Source: Dactylosporangium sp040689395 (GTDB taxonomy: Bacteria; Actinomycetota; Actinomycetes; Mycobacteriales; Micromonosporaceae). Taken from it: DNA of 64,000 bases. How positions within the stretch are numbered: position 1 is the first letter of the stretch; every line of letters begins with the position of its first letter. Below are positions 8,935 through 18,717 of the stretch, in pieces. Both the position numbers and the translations under genes were made by a program. Location: positions 124,001-188,000 of the forward strand of contig NZ_JBFAZX010000005.1 of the NCBI RefSeq assembly GCF_040689395.1, given 5' to 3'. The notes beneath the pieces were generated by a model. It had not been told where the DNA came from and ran no database searches. It saw only the letters and a list, made by a program, of their open reading frames with translations.

Positions 8935-9672
8935 TCAAGATTCCCAGGTGTACTGCGCGGACGCCACCTCGGTGCCGTCCGGGAGCGTCGAGATCGTGAA
9001 ATCCCCGAACACGCTGGGCGCGACGCGCTGCAGTTCCCGCAGGCAGGCGACGGCCACCTCGCGGATCTCCACGTCGGCCGCCTCGGTCGCGCGCATCGTC
9101 ACGAAGTGCCGCCAGGCCCGGTAGTTGCCGGTCACGACGATCCGTGTCTCCGCCGCGTTGGGCAGCACCGCCCGGGCCGCCTGTCGCGCCTGCTTGCGCC
9201 GCAGCGTGCCGCTCTCGACGTCGGCGAACTTGGCCTCGAGCCCCTCGAGCAGCTCGTTGTACGCCCGCAGCGCCGCCTCGCTCGCCTCGACGAACGTCTT
9301 GTGCAGCGCCGGGTCCTCGGCGATCACGGCCGGCTCGACCATGGCCGCGTCCCGCCCCGGCACGTATCGCTGCGAGAGCTGCGAGTAGGAGAAGTGCCGG
9401 TGCCGGATCAGCTCGTGGGTGAAGGACCGCGACACGCCGGTCAGGTAGAACGTGACCGTGCCGTGCTCGAGCACGGAGAGGTGCCCGACCTCGAGGATGT
9501 GCCGCAGATATCCCGCGTTGGTGGCCGTGGCCGGGTTGGGCTTGCTCCACGACTGGTAGCAGGCGCGCCCCGCGAACTCGGCGAGCGCCTCCCCGCCTTC
9601 CGCGTCGGTCTCCCACGGGACATCGCCCGGAGGCTCGAAGTGGGTCCAGGCGATGGCTTTGACGGAGAGCAT
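8935..9672 (-). CDS. thyX: Flavin-dependent thymidylate synthase ThyX
   Basis: This enzyme makes dTMP from dUMP using methylenetetrahydrofolate and FADH2. The diagnostic RHRx7S motif is intact: R90-H91-R92 with S100. The C-terminal substrate-binding region (ASVFGDF, TSAQYTWES-like end) matches the family. No thyA is present in this window. It lies 30 bases upstream of dapA and is likely cotranscribed with it. Confidence 0.95.
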   Translation of the reverse strand: MLSVKAIAWTHFEPPGDVPWETDAEGGEALAEFAGRACYQSWSKPNPATATNAGYLRHILEVGHLSVLEHGTVTFYLTGVSRSFTHELIRHRHFSYSQLSQRYVPGRDAAMVEPAVIAEDPALHKTFVEASEAALRAYNELLEGLEAKFADVESGTLRRKQARQAARAVLPNAAETRIVVTGNYRAWRHFVTMRATEAADVEIREVAVACLRELQRVAPSVFGDFTISTLPDGTEVASAQYTWES

Positions 9673-9690
9673 TCGCTGAGCGTACAGCCG

Positions 9691-10236
9691 TTACACATAG
9701 AAATACGTGAAGGGTGCCCAGGGCAGGTTGCGCAGGATCGAGAACGCGAGCCAGGCCACCAGGAAACCGATGAGCGCCCCATTGGAGATGCGCAGCATGG
9801 GAAGCTTGAACGGCAGGTTGAGCCGGTTGACGGTCCAGGCGACATACAGATACGCCAGGAACGGCGCCGCGAACACCAGCGGCGCGTGGTGCTGCGCCGC
9901 CGCCGGGATGTCCCCGTGCAGCAGATACCAGGCCGCCCGAGTCCCCCCGCATCCCGGGCAGTCAAACCCGGTGAACAGCTTGACCAGGCAGGTCGGCGCG
10001 TCGGCGGCCCCGGCGGAGGTCGGCTTCATCAGCAACGTGTAGGCGACGCCCCCGGAGATGAGCGCCCCGACCCCAGCGGGCGCGGCCCAGCCGGGCAGCC
10101 GATCGATGAACCGGGCGAACCGCCCCTTGGGGGGCTGGTAGGCGAACTGATACACCGGCGGCACAACCCCGGGGACCGGTTCCGCCGGCGCGTCAGAAAC
10201 CACCGGGGCGACAGGGACCGACAGCGGCGAGCTCAC
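9691..10236 (-). CDS. DUF2752 membrane protein
   Basis: The family signature is clear: TGFDCPGCGGTRA followed by LLHGDIPAAAQHHAP, a cysteine pair and GTR in front of membrane helices. Three hydrophobic segments are visible in the C-terminal two thirds. The N-terminus is Pro/Val-rich and probably cytoplasmic. The start is uncertain: the frame is open to 10302 and the GTG at 10236 gives the simplest protein. The function of DUF2752 is unknown. It is 18 bases upstream of thyX. Confidence 0.75.
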   Translation of the reverse strand: MSSPLSVPVAPVVSDAPAEPVPGVVPPVYQFAYQPPKGRFARFIDRLPGWAAPAGVGALISGGVAYTLLMKPTSAGAADAPTCLVKLFTGFDCPGCGGTRAAWYLLHGDIPAAAQHHAPLVFAAPFLAYLYVAWTVNRLNLPFKLPMLRISNGALIGFLVAWLAFSILRNLPWAPFTYFYV

Positions 10237-10344
10237 CCCCAACACGCTACACCGCCCACGCACGGGACCACGCTGTACAAAATCGGCTCTCACCAACCGC
10301 ACCCCGCCCGGGCGGCGACCGGCGCACGGACGCCACGACGATCT

Positions 10345-11559
10345 TCAGACGAGCTCCTTTCCCAACCGTTCGGCGAGGTCCCCGCGCTGGGGCAGCTCGA
10401 CGACATCGAGGCCGAGCCACCCAGCGAACCGCCGCAGCTCCGCCGCCAGCGCCGCCGCCACCTCACCGGGCGCCTTCACCCCCGGCTCCACCCACGCCGC
10501 CGGGATCTGCAGCACCCGCGCCTTCCGGTCCGCCTTCAGGTCGACCCGGGCCACGAGCCGGTCGCCCAGCAGGAACGGCAGCACGTAATACCCGTAGAGC
10601 CGCTGCAGCGGCGGCACGTAGATCTCGATCCGGTAGTTGAACCCGAACAGCCGCTCCACCCGCCCCCGCTCCCACATCAGCGGGTCGAACGGGCTGACCA
10701 GCGTCGCGGCGCCGATCCGCCGCGGTATGCGCGCCTGCGTGTGCAGATACGCCCGCGGCGCCCACCCCTGCACCTCCACCGGCACCAGCTCCCCGGCCTC
10801 GACCAGCTCCGCGATCGCGGTGCGAGCCCCGGCCAGCGGCAGCCGGAAGTAGTCGCGCAGCTCCGCCTCGGCGGCCACGCCCAGGCCGCGGGCGGCGACC
10901 CGGATCAGCTCACGGAACGCGTCGGCGGGCTCGGGCGTGGGCGCGTTGATCACCTCGGGCGGCAGGATGCGCTCGGGCACGTCGTAGACCCGGGCGAATG
11001 AGGAGTTGCGCCGGGCGACGCTGACCTCGCCGGAGTAGAACAGCCACTCGATCGCCGTCTTGGTGTCCGACCAGTTCCACCCCCAGTGGTCCTTGCGCCG
11101 CGGCTGGACGAGGTCGCCCTCCACCTGGGCGGCGCTGACCGGCCCCTTGGCGCGAATCTCCTCGAGCACCCAGCGAACCAGGTCGGGCTGCTCGCGGGCG
11201 ATGCGGACCATCCGGCCCCACGCGTCGCCGGAGCGCATCCGCCAGCGCAGCATCGGATGCAACCCGACAGGGACCAGGGAGGCCTCGTGCCCCCAGTATT
11301 CGAACAGCTCCCGCGGCCGGCGATAGGCGAGCCGGTCGAGCAACGCCGGATCGTAGGGACCGAGGCGGCTGTAGGCGGGCAGGTAGTGGGCACGCTGGAC
11401 GATGTTCACGGAGTCGATCTGCAGCAGGCCGGTGCGCTCCAGCACACGGCGCACGTGGCGGCGCTCCGGTGGGCCCGCCGGGGCGCGATCGGCGAAGCCC
11501 TGTGCCGCGAGGGCGACCCGCCGGGCCTGGGTGAGCGTCAGATACTCGGTCATCGCCAT
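10345..11559 (-). CDS. Winged-helix DNA glycosylase, AlkX/YcaQ family
   Basis: This protein belongs to the HTH_42 (YcaQ/AlkZ-like) superfamily, whose members open alkylated bases and interstrand crosslinks. The catalytic position carries Q-I-D (in GLLQIDSVNIVQRAHYLP), which matches the Q-phi-D motif of the AlkX branch rather than the Q-phi-Q motif of AlkZ. Conserved stretches VGLHPMLRWRM, KDHWGWNWSDTK, VSPFDPLMWERGR and YGYYVLPFLLGDRLVARVDLK follow in order. Two neighbouring ATGs (11559, 11553) could start it. Role in crosslink repair is inferred from the family. Confidence 0.82.
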   Translation of the reverse strand: MAMTEYLTLTQARRVALAAQGFADRAPAGPPERRHVRRVLERTGLLQIDSVNIVQRAHYLPAYSRLGPYDPALLDRLAYRRPRELFEYWGHEASLVPVGLHPMLRWRMRSGDAWGRMVRIAREQPDLVRWVLEEIRAKGPVSAAQVEGDLVQPRRKDHWGWNWSDTKTAIEWLFYSGEVSVARRNSSFARVYDVPERILPPEVINAPTPEPADAFRELIRVAARGLGVAAEAELRDYFRLPLAGARTAIAELVEAGELVPVEVQGWAPRAYLHTQARIPRRIGAATLVSPFDPLMWERGRVERLFGFNYRIEIYVPPLQRLYGYYVLPFLLGDRLVARVDLKADRKARVLQIPAAWVEPGVKAPGEVAAALAAELRRFAGWLGLDVVELPQRGDLAERLGKELV

Positions 11560-11679
11560 GGAGGCTATCCCGGGGGTACGACAGAAATTCGGTCGTGACG
11601 ACCGGGCCCGCGCTCCGCCGGCCACCGCAGGCGACGCGGAGGCATTGCGGCACGGGCGTTCGGCCGGCCGGTCATGACG

Positions 11680-11712
11680 GCGGCCCTGCGCGGACTTGCC
11701 GCGCAGGGCCGC
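11680..11712 (-). terminator. Terminator after the GT87 gene
   Basis: A perfect 14-bp stem (GCGGCCCTGCGCGG and its complement) with a 5-base loop begins 12 bases past the stop of the mannosyltransferase gene. No T-run follows, as is common in high-GC actinobacteria. Confidence 0.75.
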
Positions 11713-11724
11713 ATCGCGGTGCGT

Positions 11725-13116
11725 CTAAGCCCCGACGAGCGGGCGCGCCCGTTCCACACCCGGCCTGCTGGCTTCGCTGCGGACTGAGCCACCGGGGTCC
11801 TTCGCGTCGAACGCCGCGGTGACCTGCCGGTCGATCTCGAGGAGGTCCGGCACGTCTTCGACGGCGGGGCCGCTGGAGCTGCCAGGGTCGCTCGCGGGGC
11901 GCTGCGCGGCGCCGGTGTCGGCGGGCTCGCGGATCGGCAGGGCGAACAGCATCCCGATCATCAGCAGAATGTACGCATTGCTGCCGATGAGACCGAGCCC
12001 GTCGAACTTCGCGTGGAACGCCCACGGGGTGCGGCTGCACAGCAGCGCGAACGAGAAGCCGAACGCGATCGCGAAGTTGCGCCTGCGGCGCGGGTCGAGC
12101 GAGCGGTCAGTGGCGTAGTCGAACAGCACCACGAGCGCGGGCAGCACCCACACCAGGTGGTGGATCCAGGTGATCGGGCTGACCATGCAGCCGACGATGC
12201 CGGTGAGCGCCAGGCCGGCGACCTCGTCGCGAGCCTTGACCGCGCGACGGGCCCGCCAGTACCACACGGCGAGGGTGATCAGCACGAGCAGCAGCCACAG
12301 CGGCTTCATCGGATCGGGGTTGAAGATCCGCCCGACGAGGCCGGTGAGCGCCTGGTTGGACACGAACGTCGGGGAGCCGACCCGGTCGGTGTTCCACATC
12401 GCGTCGGTCCAGAAGACCCGCGAGGCGTCCGGGGCGAACGTGGCCGCAGCCCAGGTCGCGGCCGTGGCGGTCGCGGTGGCCACGGCGGCGGCCCGCCAGC
12501 GCCGGGTGATGAGCAGGTAGATGATGAACACGCCGGGGGTGAGCTTGATCGCGGTGGCGAGGCCGATGCCGATGCCGCCGAGGCGGCGCCCGCCGCGAAC
12601 CAGCAGCAGCACGTCGCCCACGACGAGGAACAGCAGCAGGATGTTGACCTGGCCGAAGTTCACCGTCTCGCGGACCGGCTCGAACGCGGCCGTGAGGGCC
12701 ATCGCGATGCCCATCGCGAACCAGAACGACCAGCCCTGCCGCTTGATGACCGGCCCGAGTAGCCAGGTGAGGACCGCGAGCATGGAAAGCACGCTCAGGG
12801 TCACGCTGATGAAGATCGCGGTGTGCCAGCCGATGAGCGACATCGGCGTCATCAGTGCGGCCGCGAACGGCGGATACGTGAAGCCATACGGCGTGCCGGG
12901 CGTCAGGTAGTCGTAGATGTCCCCGCCACGGTTGACCCAATAGTCCATCGCGCCGTAATAGACCTTGAGATCGAAGAACCCGTTGTGCGCCGCCGCCACC
13001 GACAGGAACCCCCACACGACGGCCCAGACGGCCACCACGATGAGTGTCTTCCTGACCCCGGGCCGCAGCTTGGGCCGGACGGCCGTCGAAACGGCGACCC
13101 GTCCTCGCTCCGCCAC
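11725..13116 (-). CDS. GT87 (DUF2029) polyprenyl-phosphate mannosyltransferase-like protein
   Basis: This is a multi-pass membrane glycosyltransferase of the GT-C fold, with about ten hydrophobic segments over residues 24-400. The aspartate of FFDLKVYYGA, after the first helix, is the likely catalytic DxxxY-type position. The loop GTPYGFTYPPFAALL-like and the WIHHLVWVLPALV segment are GT87 hallmarks. Family members such as PimE use polyprenyl-phosphomannose to extend cell-envelope mannosides. The acceptor here is unknown. The cytoplasmic C-terminus (about 60 residues) is acidic and disordered. Confidence 0.8.
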   Translation of the reverse strand: MAERGRVAVSTAVRPKLRPGVRKTLIVVAVWAVVWGFLSVAAAHNGFFDLKVYYGAMDYWVNRGGDIYDYLTPGTPYGFTYPPFAAALMTPMSLIGWHTAIFISVTLSVLSMLAVLTWLLGPVIKRQGWSFWFAMGIAMALTAAFEPVRETVNFGQVNILLLFLVVGDVLLLVRGGRRLGGIGIGLATAIKLTPGVFIIYLLITRRWRAAAVATATATAATWAAATFAPDASRVFWTDAMWNTDRVGSPTFVSNQALTGLVGRIFNPDPMKPLWLLLVLITLAVWYWRARRAVKARDEVAGLALTGIVGCMVSPITWIHHLVWVLPALVVLFDYATDRSLDPRRRRNFAIAFGFSFALLCSRTPWAFHAKFDGLGLIGSNAYILLMIGMLFALPIREPADTGAAQRPASDPGSSSGPAVEDVPDLLEIDRQVTAAFDAKDPGGSVRSEASRPGVERARPLVGA

Positions 13117-13302
13117 CTGTTCTGCCCTCCTACTCGCTCACTCGCTACCACCTGAGTTTCATCAGGCTCAACGGTCCCGCCGGTCCAACTGTGACGAACT
13201 TCGTCCAGTCCGGCTCGATGAGGCTTCGCGCCGATCGACCCAAACCAGACGCCGCTACCCCGCCGCGTCGCGCTTCACACAAAATCCGTAGGCTGGTGCT
13301 CC

Positions 13303-13935
13303 ATGACCCTCGGGTTCGTCCGTCCGGCGCGACTCGACGACATCGTCGAGATCACGCGCATCCAACTCACGACCTGGCGGGTCGCCTATCGGCGCCTATT
13401 GCCCGAACATATCCTCGACCGGCTGGATGAGGATTGGATTACCCGCAGGTGGCGGGAGGCGATCGCGGAGCCGCCGAGTCCTGCGCACCGGGTCCTGGTG
13501 GCAGTCGAACAGGTCGATTCACCCGCCTCGGAGCCAGACGCAAGACCCGAATCAGCATACGTGGTGGGTTTTGCCGCGTCAGGTCCGGCAGACGACACCG
13601 CCCTCGCTCCAGACGAAGATCACACGGCCCTTGACAAGGCCTTCGAGGCCACCGTGGCGATCACGGACCTGCTGGTGGAGCCCCGTTGGGGCCGGCGCGG
13701 CCACGGCAGCCGATTGCTGGCGGCAAGTGTGGATTTGTGGCGAACTGACGGATTCACGACAGCGCTTGCGTGGACGTTCGCCGACGACCGCGTCACACGT
13801 CGATTTCTGCAGAGCGCGGGCTGGGCCCCGGACGGGGCCAGCCGGTCGCTCGACGTCGATGACCTGCTGATCCCGCAGATCCGCTGGCACGTGTCGCTTG
13901 AACAGGATTCCGAGGATCCTGTTATCGGCGCGTGA
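13303..13935 (+). CDS. GNAT-family N-acetyltransferase
   Basis: This 210-residue protein has the GNAT core: an N-terminal VRPARLDDIVEITRI segment and the acetyl-CoA binding loop VEPRWGRRGHGSRLL at about 125-139, followed by the ARRFLQSAGW-like motif (TRRFLQSAGWAPDG). The substrate is not predictable. It is one of few plus-strand genes here, divergent from the GT87 gene and convergent with dapB. Codon use has somewhat more A/T at third positions than its neighbours, which may reflect later acquisition. Confidence 0.8.
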   Translation: MTLGFVRPARLDDIVEITRIQLTTWRVAYRRLLPEHILDRLDEDWITRRWREAIAEPPSPAHRVLVAVEQVDSPASEPDARPESAYVVGFAASGPADDTALAPDEDHTALDKAFEATVAITDLLVEPRWGRRGHGSRLLAASVDLWRTDGFTTALAWTFADDRVTRRFLQSAGWAPDGASRSLDVDDLLIPQIRWHVSLEQDSEDPVIGA

Positions 13936-13985
13936 TGTCGTTGCGGCCCAATTGGAGCCGCCAGTTCCCAAGATGTGGATACCCT

Positions 13986-14036
13986 GGTCCGGTCGATTGG
14001 CCCGAGTCGATCGAATGAGTCTCGTCGGGCCGGACC
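13986..14036. terminator. Bidirectional terminator between GNAT gene and dapB
   Basis: An interrupted inverted repeat (GGTCCGG plus GCCCGA pairing with TCGGGCCGGACC, with a bulge on the left arm) lies between two convergent genes. This position fits a shared terminator. Confidence 0.45.
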
Positions 14037-14045
14037 GGGTGAGGC

Positions 14046-14804
14046 TCAGCCGAGCAGGGGATCCAGCCCGACGGTCAGGCCCGGACGCCGCACGACGGCG
14101 CGCACCGCCAGCAGTACACCCGGCATGAACGACGTCCGGTCGAAGGAGTCGTGCCGGATGGTGAGGGTCTCACCCGCGGTGCCGAACAGCACCTCCTGGT
14201 GGGCGACGAGCCCCGTGGCACGCAGCGCGTGCACGCGGATGCCCTCGACGTCGCTGCCGCGGGCGCCGGCCATCTCGTCCTTGGTCGCGTCCGGGACCGC
14301 GCCCAGCCCCGCAGCCGCCCGGGCCTCGGCGATCACCTGCGCGGTGCGCAACGCCGTGCCGCTCGGGGCGTCGATCTTCTTGGGGTGGTGCATCTCGACG
14401 ATCTCGACCGACTCGAAGAACCGGGCGGCCCGGGCGGCGAACTCCATCATCAGCACCGCGCCGATGGCGAAGTTCGGGGCGATGATGACGCCGACGTCCG
14501 GCTTGTGGGCGAGCCAGCCGCGCACCTGATCGAGCCGGGCCGTCGTGAAGCCCGAGGTGCCGACGACCACGTTGATGTTCTGGTCGATGCACCAGCGCAC
14601 ATTGTCCATCACCACGTCGGGTGTGGTGAAGTCCACGACGACGTCGGCGCCCGCCTCGGACACGTTGAACAGCTGGTCGCCGTCGTCGAGCGTGGCGACG
14701 AGTTCCATGTCATCGCTCGCGTTGACGGCACCGCACACCTCGTTGCCCATGCGGCCGCGCGCGCCCAGCACACCGACCCGGATTGGCTCCACCTCTGCAC
14801 TCAC
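14046..14804 (-). CDS. dapB: 4-hydroxy-tetrahydrodipicolinate reductase
   Basis: This NAD(P)H-dependent reductase performs the second step of the diaminopimelate pathway after DapA. The N-terminal nucleotide-binding loop GARGRMG, the GTSGFT loop and the signature EMHHPKKIDAPSGTA (catalytic histidines and lysine) are all present. The GTG at 14804 was preferred to a TTG three codons upstream because family proteins begin close to the IRVGVLGARG strand. Length of about 250 is typical. It lies directly downstream of the M16 protease gene. Confidence 0.94.
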   Translation of the reverse strand: MSAEVEPIRVGVLGARGRMGNEVCGAVNASDDMELVATLDDGDQLFNVSEAGADVVVDFTTPDVVMDNVRWCIDQNINVVVGTSGFTTARLDQVRGWLAHKPDVGVIIAPNFAIGAVLMMEFAARAARFFESVEIVEMHHPKKIDAPSGTALRTAQVIAEARAAAGLGAVPDATKDEMAGARGSDVEGIRVHALRATGLVAHQEVLFGTAGETLTIRHDSFDRTSFMPGVLLAVRAVVRRPGLTVGLDPLLG

Positions 14805-14847
14805 GCCGCCCAACCTATCGGGTCGGGCGGCGCTGTCAGCAGGGTGG

Positions 14848-16170
14848 TCAGCCCAGGGCGTCGCTGAACGCCCCGTCCTCGACGTCGCCGATCACCGCGA
14901 GAGACATCGGGCGGGTGAGCAGTTCCTTCGCCACCCGCCGGATTTGCTCCGGGGTGACCTCGTCGACTCGGCGCAGTATCTCGTCGACGGACAGCAGCTC
15001 GTCGTACAGCAGCTCGCCCTTGCCCAGGCGGCTCATCCGCGACCCGGTGTCCTCCAGGCCGAGCACGACGGCGCCCTTGAGCATGCCCTTGCCGCGCTCG
15101 ACCTCGTCGTCGGTCACGCCCTCGCCGGCCACCCGGGCGAGCTCGTCGCGGGTGATCGCGAGGACCTCCTCGACCTTGCCCGGGGCGCAGCCGGCGTAGA
15201 CGCCGAAGAGACCGGTGTCGCTGTACTGCGAGGTGAAGGAGTACACCGAGTACGCCAGCCCCCGCTGCTCGCGGATCTGCTGGAACAGCCGGCTGGACAT
15301 GCCCCCGCCGAGCACGTTGTTGAGCGCGCCGACGGCGAAGCGGTCGTCGTGCTGGCGCGGGTAGCCGGTGCAGCCGAGCACCAGGTGTGCCTGCTCGGTG
15401 TCCTTGTTGCGCACCACGATCTGCCCGGAGCGGACCGGCACCCGGGTGGTGCGGGAGCGCCGCGGTGCGGGCACGGCCGGCGTATCGCCCCAGCCGGCCG
15501 CGTCGAACGCGGCGCGCACGGCCCGCACGACCTTGGCGTGGTCGAGGTTGCCGGCTGCGGCGATGACCATGGTCTCCGGCCGGTACCGCCGGTGGTAAAA
15601 GCCGTCGATCTGCTTTCGGCTCAGCGCCGAGATACTCGACACGGTGCCGGAGATCTGCCGTCCGAGCGGGTGGTGGCCGTACACCGCCTCGGTGAAGACG
15701 TCGTGGACCTCGTCGCCGGGCTCGTCGTCGTGCATGGCGATCTCCTCGAGGATCACGCCACGCTCGGTTTCCACGTCCGCCTCGGTCAGCACCGAGTCGG
15801 TGACGAGGTCACAGACGACGTCGATGGCCAGCGGCAGGTCCGCGTCGAGCACCCGCGCGTAGTAGCACGTGTACTCCTTCGCGGTGAACGCGTTGGTCTC
15901 CCCGCCGACCGCCTCGATCTGCGCGGAGATGTCCAGCGCGGTGCGCCGCTTGGTGCCTTTGAACAGCAGATGCTCGAGGAAGTGCGAGACGCCCGACAGC
16001 GTGGGCGTCTCGTCCCTCGAACCGATGCCGACCCAGACGCCGAACGACACGCTGCGCATCGCCGGGATGGACTCGGTCAGGATCCGCAGCCCGTTGGGCA
16101 GGACGGTGCGTCGCACCGTTCCGCCCAGCGGGTCGTCGGACAGCGTCTGGGTCAGCGCTCGGGTTGCCAT
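14848..16170 (-). CDS. M16 family zinc metallopeptidase
   Basis: This is a pitrilysin-type peptidase with the inverted zinc motif HFLEH (H63, E66, H67) and the downstream third ligand region (ETNAFTAKEYTCYY). It is the one-domain-pair bacterial form of 440 residues, related to the beta subunit of mitochondrial processing peptidase, with the C-terminal GGGMSSRLFQQIREQRGLAYSV signature. The gene follows pnp with a 3-base gap, a conserved actinobacterial arrangement. The substrate is unknown. Confidence 0.92.
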   Translation of the reverse strand: MATRALTQTLSDDPLGGTVRRTVLPNGLRILTESIPAMRSVSFGVWVGIGSRDETPTLSGVSHFLEHLLFKGTKRRTALDISAQIEAVGGETNAFTAKEYTCYYARVLDADLPLAIDVVCDLVTDSVLTEADVETERGVILEEIAMHDDEPGDEVHDVFTEAVYGHHPLGRQISGTVSSISALSRKQIDGFYHRRYRPETMVIAAAGNLDHAKVVRAVRAAFDAAGWGDTPAVPAPRRSRTTRVPVRSGQIVVRNKDTEQAHLVLGCTGYPRQHDDRFAVGALNNVLGGGMSSRLFQQIREQRGLAYSVYSFTSQYSDTGLFGVYAGCAPGKVEEVLAITRDELARVAGEGVTDDEVERGKGMLKGAVVLGLEDTGSRMSRLGKGELLYDELLSVDEILRRVDEVTPEQIRRVAKELLTRPMSLAVIGDVEDGAFSDALG

Positions 16171-16173
16171 GGA

Positions 16174-18558
16174 TCAGCTGTGCCGGCTGCGCCGGCGACG
16201 GAACTCCCCGCCCTCGCCGCCCTCTTCCCCGGCTGCCGGGGCGGCCTCGTCACCGGAGGACTGGCGCGGGGCGCGCTCGCCCCGCTCCCGGCGCGGGCCA
16301 CGGTCGCCGCCGCGGTCGCCGCCCCGGTCGCGCGCGGGCGGGCGCTCGCCGCCCTCGGCCGGCTCCGCCGGGGCCTCGCCCTCGGCGAGCACCTTGTCCA
16401 GGTAGATCTTGCCGCGGTTGTCGATGTCCGCGATCTGCACCTCGACCTTGTCGCCGACGTTGAGGAAGTCCTCGACCTTCTCGACCCGCTTGCCGTTGCC
16501 CACCTTGGAGATGTGCAGCAGGCCGTCGCGGCCCGGCAGCAGCGAGATGAACGCGCCGAACGCGGCCGTCTTCACCACGGTGCCGAGGAACTTGTCGCCG
16601 ACCTTCGGCATGGTCGGGTTGGCGATCGCGTTGATCCGCTCCACCGCGGCCTCGGCCGACGGGCCGTCGGTCGCGCCGACGTAGATCGTGCCGTCGTCCT
16701 CGATGCTGATCTCGGCGCCGGTCTCGTCCTGGATCGCGTTGATGGTCTGGCCCTTGGGGCCGATCACCATGCCGATCTTGTCGACCGGGATGCGGACCGT
16801 GGTGACCCGCGGCGCGTACTGGCTCATGCCGGCCGGCGACTCGATCGCCTCGGCCATCACCTCAAGGATGACGTGCCGCGCGTCGTGGGCCTGCTGCAGG
16901 GCGCCGGCCAGCACGTCCGACGGGATGCCGTCGAGCTTGGTGTCCAGCTGCAGCGCGGTCACGAAGTCGGGGGTGCCGGCGACCTTGAAGTCCATGTCGC
17001 CGAACGCGTCCTCGGCGCCGAGGATGTCGGTCAGCGTCACGTAATGCGTCTTGCCGTCGATCTCGTCGGAGATCAGGCCCATCGCGATGCCCGCGACCGG
17101 CGCCTTCAGCGGCACGCCGGCCGACAGCAGCGCCATGGTCGAGGCGCAGACCGAACCCATGCTCGTCGAGCCGTTGGAGCCCAACGCCTCCGACACCTGC
17201 CGGATCGCGTAGGGGAACTCCTCACGCGCCGGCAGCACCGGAATCAGGGCCCGCTCCGCGAGCGCGCCGTGGCCGATCTCGCGCCGCTTCGGCGCACCGA
17301 CCCGGCCGGTCTCGCCGGTGGAGTACGGCGGGAAGTTGTAGTTGTGCATGTAGCGCTTGGACTTCTCCGGCGCCAGCGTGTCGAGCGTCTGCTCCATGCG
17401 CAGCATGTTCAGCGTGGTGACGCCCAGGATCTGGGTCTCGCCGCGCTCGAACAGCGCCGAGCCGTGCACCCGGGGCAGGACCTGCACCTCGGCGGTCAGC
17501 GGCCGGATGTCGCGCGGGCCACGGCCGTCGATGCGGACCTGCTCGCGCAGCACGCGGGCGCGGACCTCGTTCTTGGTCAGCGACCGCAGCGCGGCGCCGA
17601 TCTCCTTCTCGCGCCCCTCGAACTGCGAGCCGAGCCGCTGGAACGCGGCCTCCTTGATCCGGTCGAGGGCCTCCTCGCGCTCCGCCTTCGAGGCGATGCG
17701 CAGGGCCTCGGCGACCTCGTCCTTGAGTGCGGCGGCGACGGCCTCGTAGGCGTCGGGCTGGTAGTCGAGGAAGACCGGGAACTCCTGCACCGGCTTCGCG
17801 GCCACCTGGGCCAGCTCGGCCTGCGCCCGGCACAGCTCGCGGATCGCGGGCTTGGACGCCTCCAGGCCGCCGGCGACGACCTCCTCGGTCGGCGCGGGCG
17901 CGCCACTGGCGACCAGGCCGACCGTGTGCTCGGTCGCCTCGGCCTCCACCATCATGATCGCCACGTCGCCGTCGGGCAGGACCCGGCCGGCCACGACCAT
18001 GTCGAAGGTGGCCCGGCCGAGCTCCTCGACGGTCGGGAACGCCACCCACTGGCCGTCGACGTGCGCCATGCGGGTCGCGCCGATCGGGCCGGAGAAGGGC
18101 AGGCCCGACAGCTTGGTCGACAGCGACGCCGCGTTGATCGCCACGACGTCATACGGGTGGGCCGGGTCCAGCGCGAGCACGGTCTCGACGACCTGGACCT
18201 CGTTGCGCAGGCCCTTGACGAAGCTCGGGCGCAGCGGACGGTCGATAAGCCGGCAGGTGAGGATCGCGTCCTCGCTGGGCCGGCCCTCGCGGCGGAAGAA
18301 CGAGCCGGGGATGCGCCCGGCCGCGTACATGCGCTCCTCGACGTCGACCGTCAGCGGAAAGAAGTCGAACTGGTCCTTGGGCTGCTTCCCGGCAGTGGTC
18401 GCGGACAGGACCACGGTCTCACCGAGCTGGGCGAGGGCGGAGCCCGCCGCCTGGCGCGCCAGGCGGCCGGTGGAGAACGTGATCTCCCGGGTGCCGAACG
18501 AGCCGTTGTCGATGACCGCGGTGCTGCTGTGAGTACCGAGAGTGTTCTGCTCGGTCAT
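16174..18558 (-). CDS. pnp: Polynucleotide phosphorylase
   Basis: This trimeric 3'-5' phosphorolytic exoribonuclease and polymerase has two RNase PH domains (about 15-240 and 325-560), a KH domain around GPKG at residue 599, and an S1 domain at about 650-720 (FLGTVVKTAAFGAFISLLPG). A basic Arg/Asp/Gly-rich tail ends the protein. In actinobacteria the enzyme also has guanosine pentaphosphate synthetase activity. Start ATG follows an AGGGAG ribosome site. The rpsO-pnp order is the classical autoregulated arrangement. Confidence 0.96.
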   Translation of the reverse strand: MTEQNTLGTHSSTAVIDNGSFGTREITFSTGRLARQAAGSALAQLGETVVLSATTAGKQPKDQFDFFPLTVDVEERMYAAGRIPGSFFRREGRPSEDAILTCRLIDRPLRPSFVKGLRNEVQVVETVLALDPAHPYDVVAINAASLSTKLSGLPFSGPIGATRMAHVDGQWVAFPTVEELGRATFDMVVAGRVLPDGDVAIMMVEAEATEHTVGLVASGAPAPTEEVVAGGLEASKPAIRELCRAQAELAQVAAKPVQEFPVFLDYQPDAYEAVAAALKDEVAEALRIASKAEREEALDRIKEAAFQRLGSQFEGREKEIGAALRSLTKNEVRARVLREQVRIDGRGPRDIRPLTAEVQVLPRVHGSALFERGETQILGVTTLNMLRMEQTLDTLAPEKSKRYMHNYNFPPYSTGETGRVGAPKRREIGHGALAERALIPVLPAREEFPYAIRQVSEALGSNGSTSMGSVCASTMALLSAGVPLKAPVAGIAMGLISDEIDGKTHYVTLTDILGAEDAFGDMDFKVAGTPDFVTALQLDTKLDGIPSDVLAGALQQAHDARHVILEVMAEAIESPAGMSQYAPRVTTVRIPVDKIGMVIGPKGQTINAIQDETGAEISIEDDGTIYVGATDGPSAEAAVERINAIANPTMPKVGDKFLGTVVKTAAFGAFISLLPGRDGLLHISKVGNGKRVEKVEDFLNVGDKVEVQIADIDNRGKIYLDKVLAEGEAPAEPAEGGERPPARDRGGDRGGDRGPRRERGERAPRQSSGDEAAPAAGEEGGEGGEFRRRRSRHS

Positions 18559-18717
18559 GTTGGTTGTTGCTCCCTTTGGGTCGTGGGTCGCCCTCGGCGG
18601 AGCTGTCTGCGGCCGGTCTTCGATCGAAGCTCACGGGGCGTGGGCCCGGAAGCCACTACCGAGGACCGGTGCGCCGACCCGCTCGGCGGGGCGCTGCCAT
18701 TTCAGTGTGTCACTACT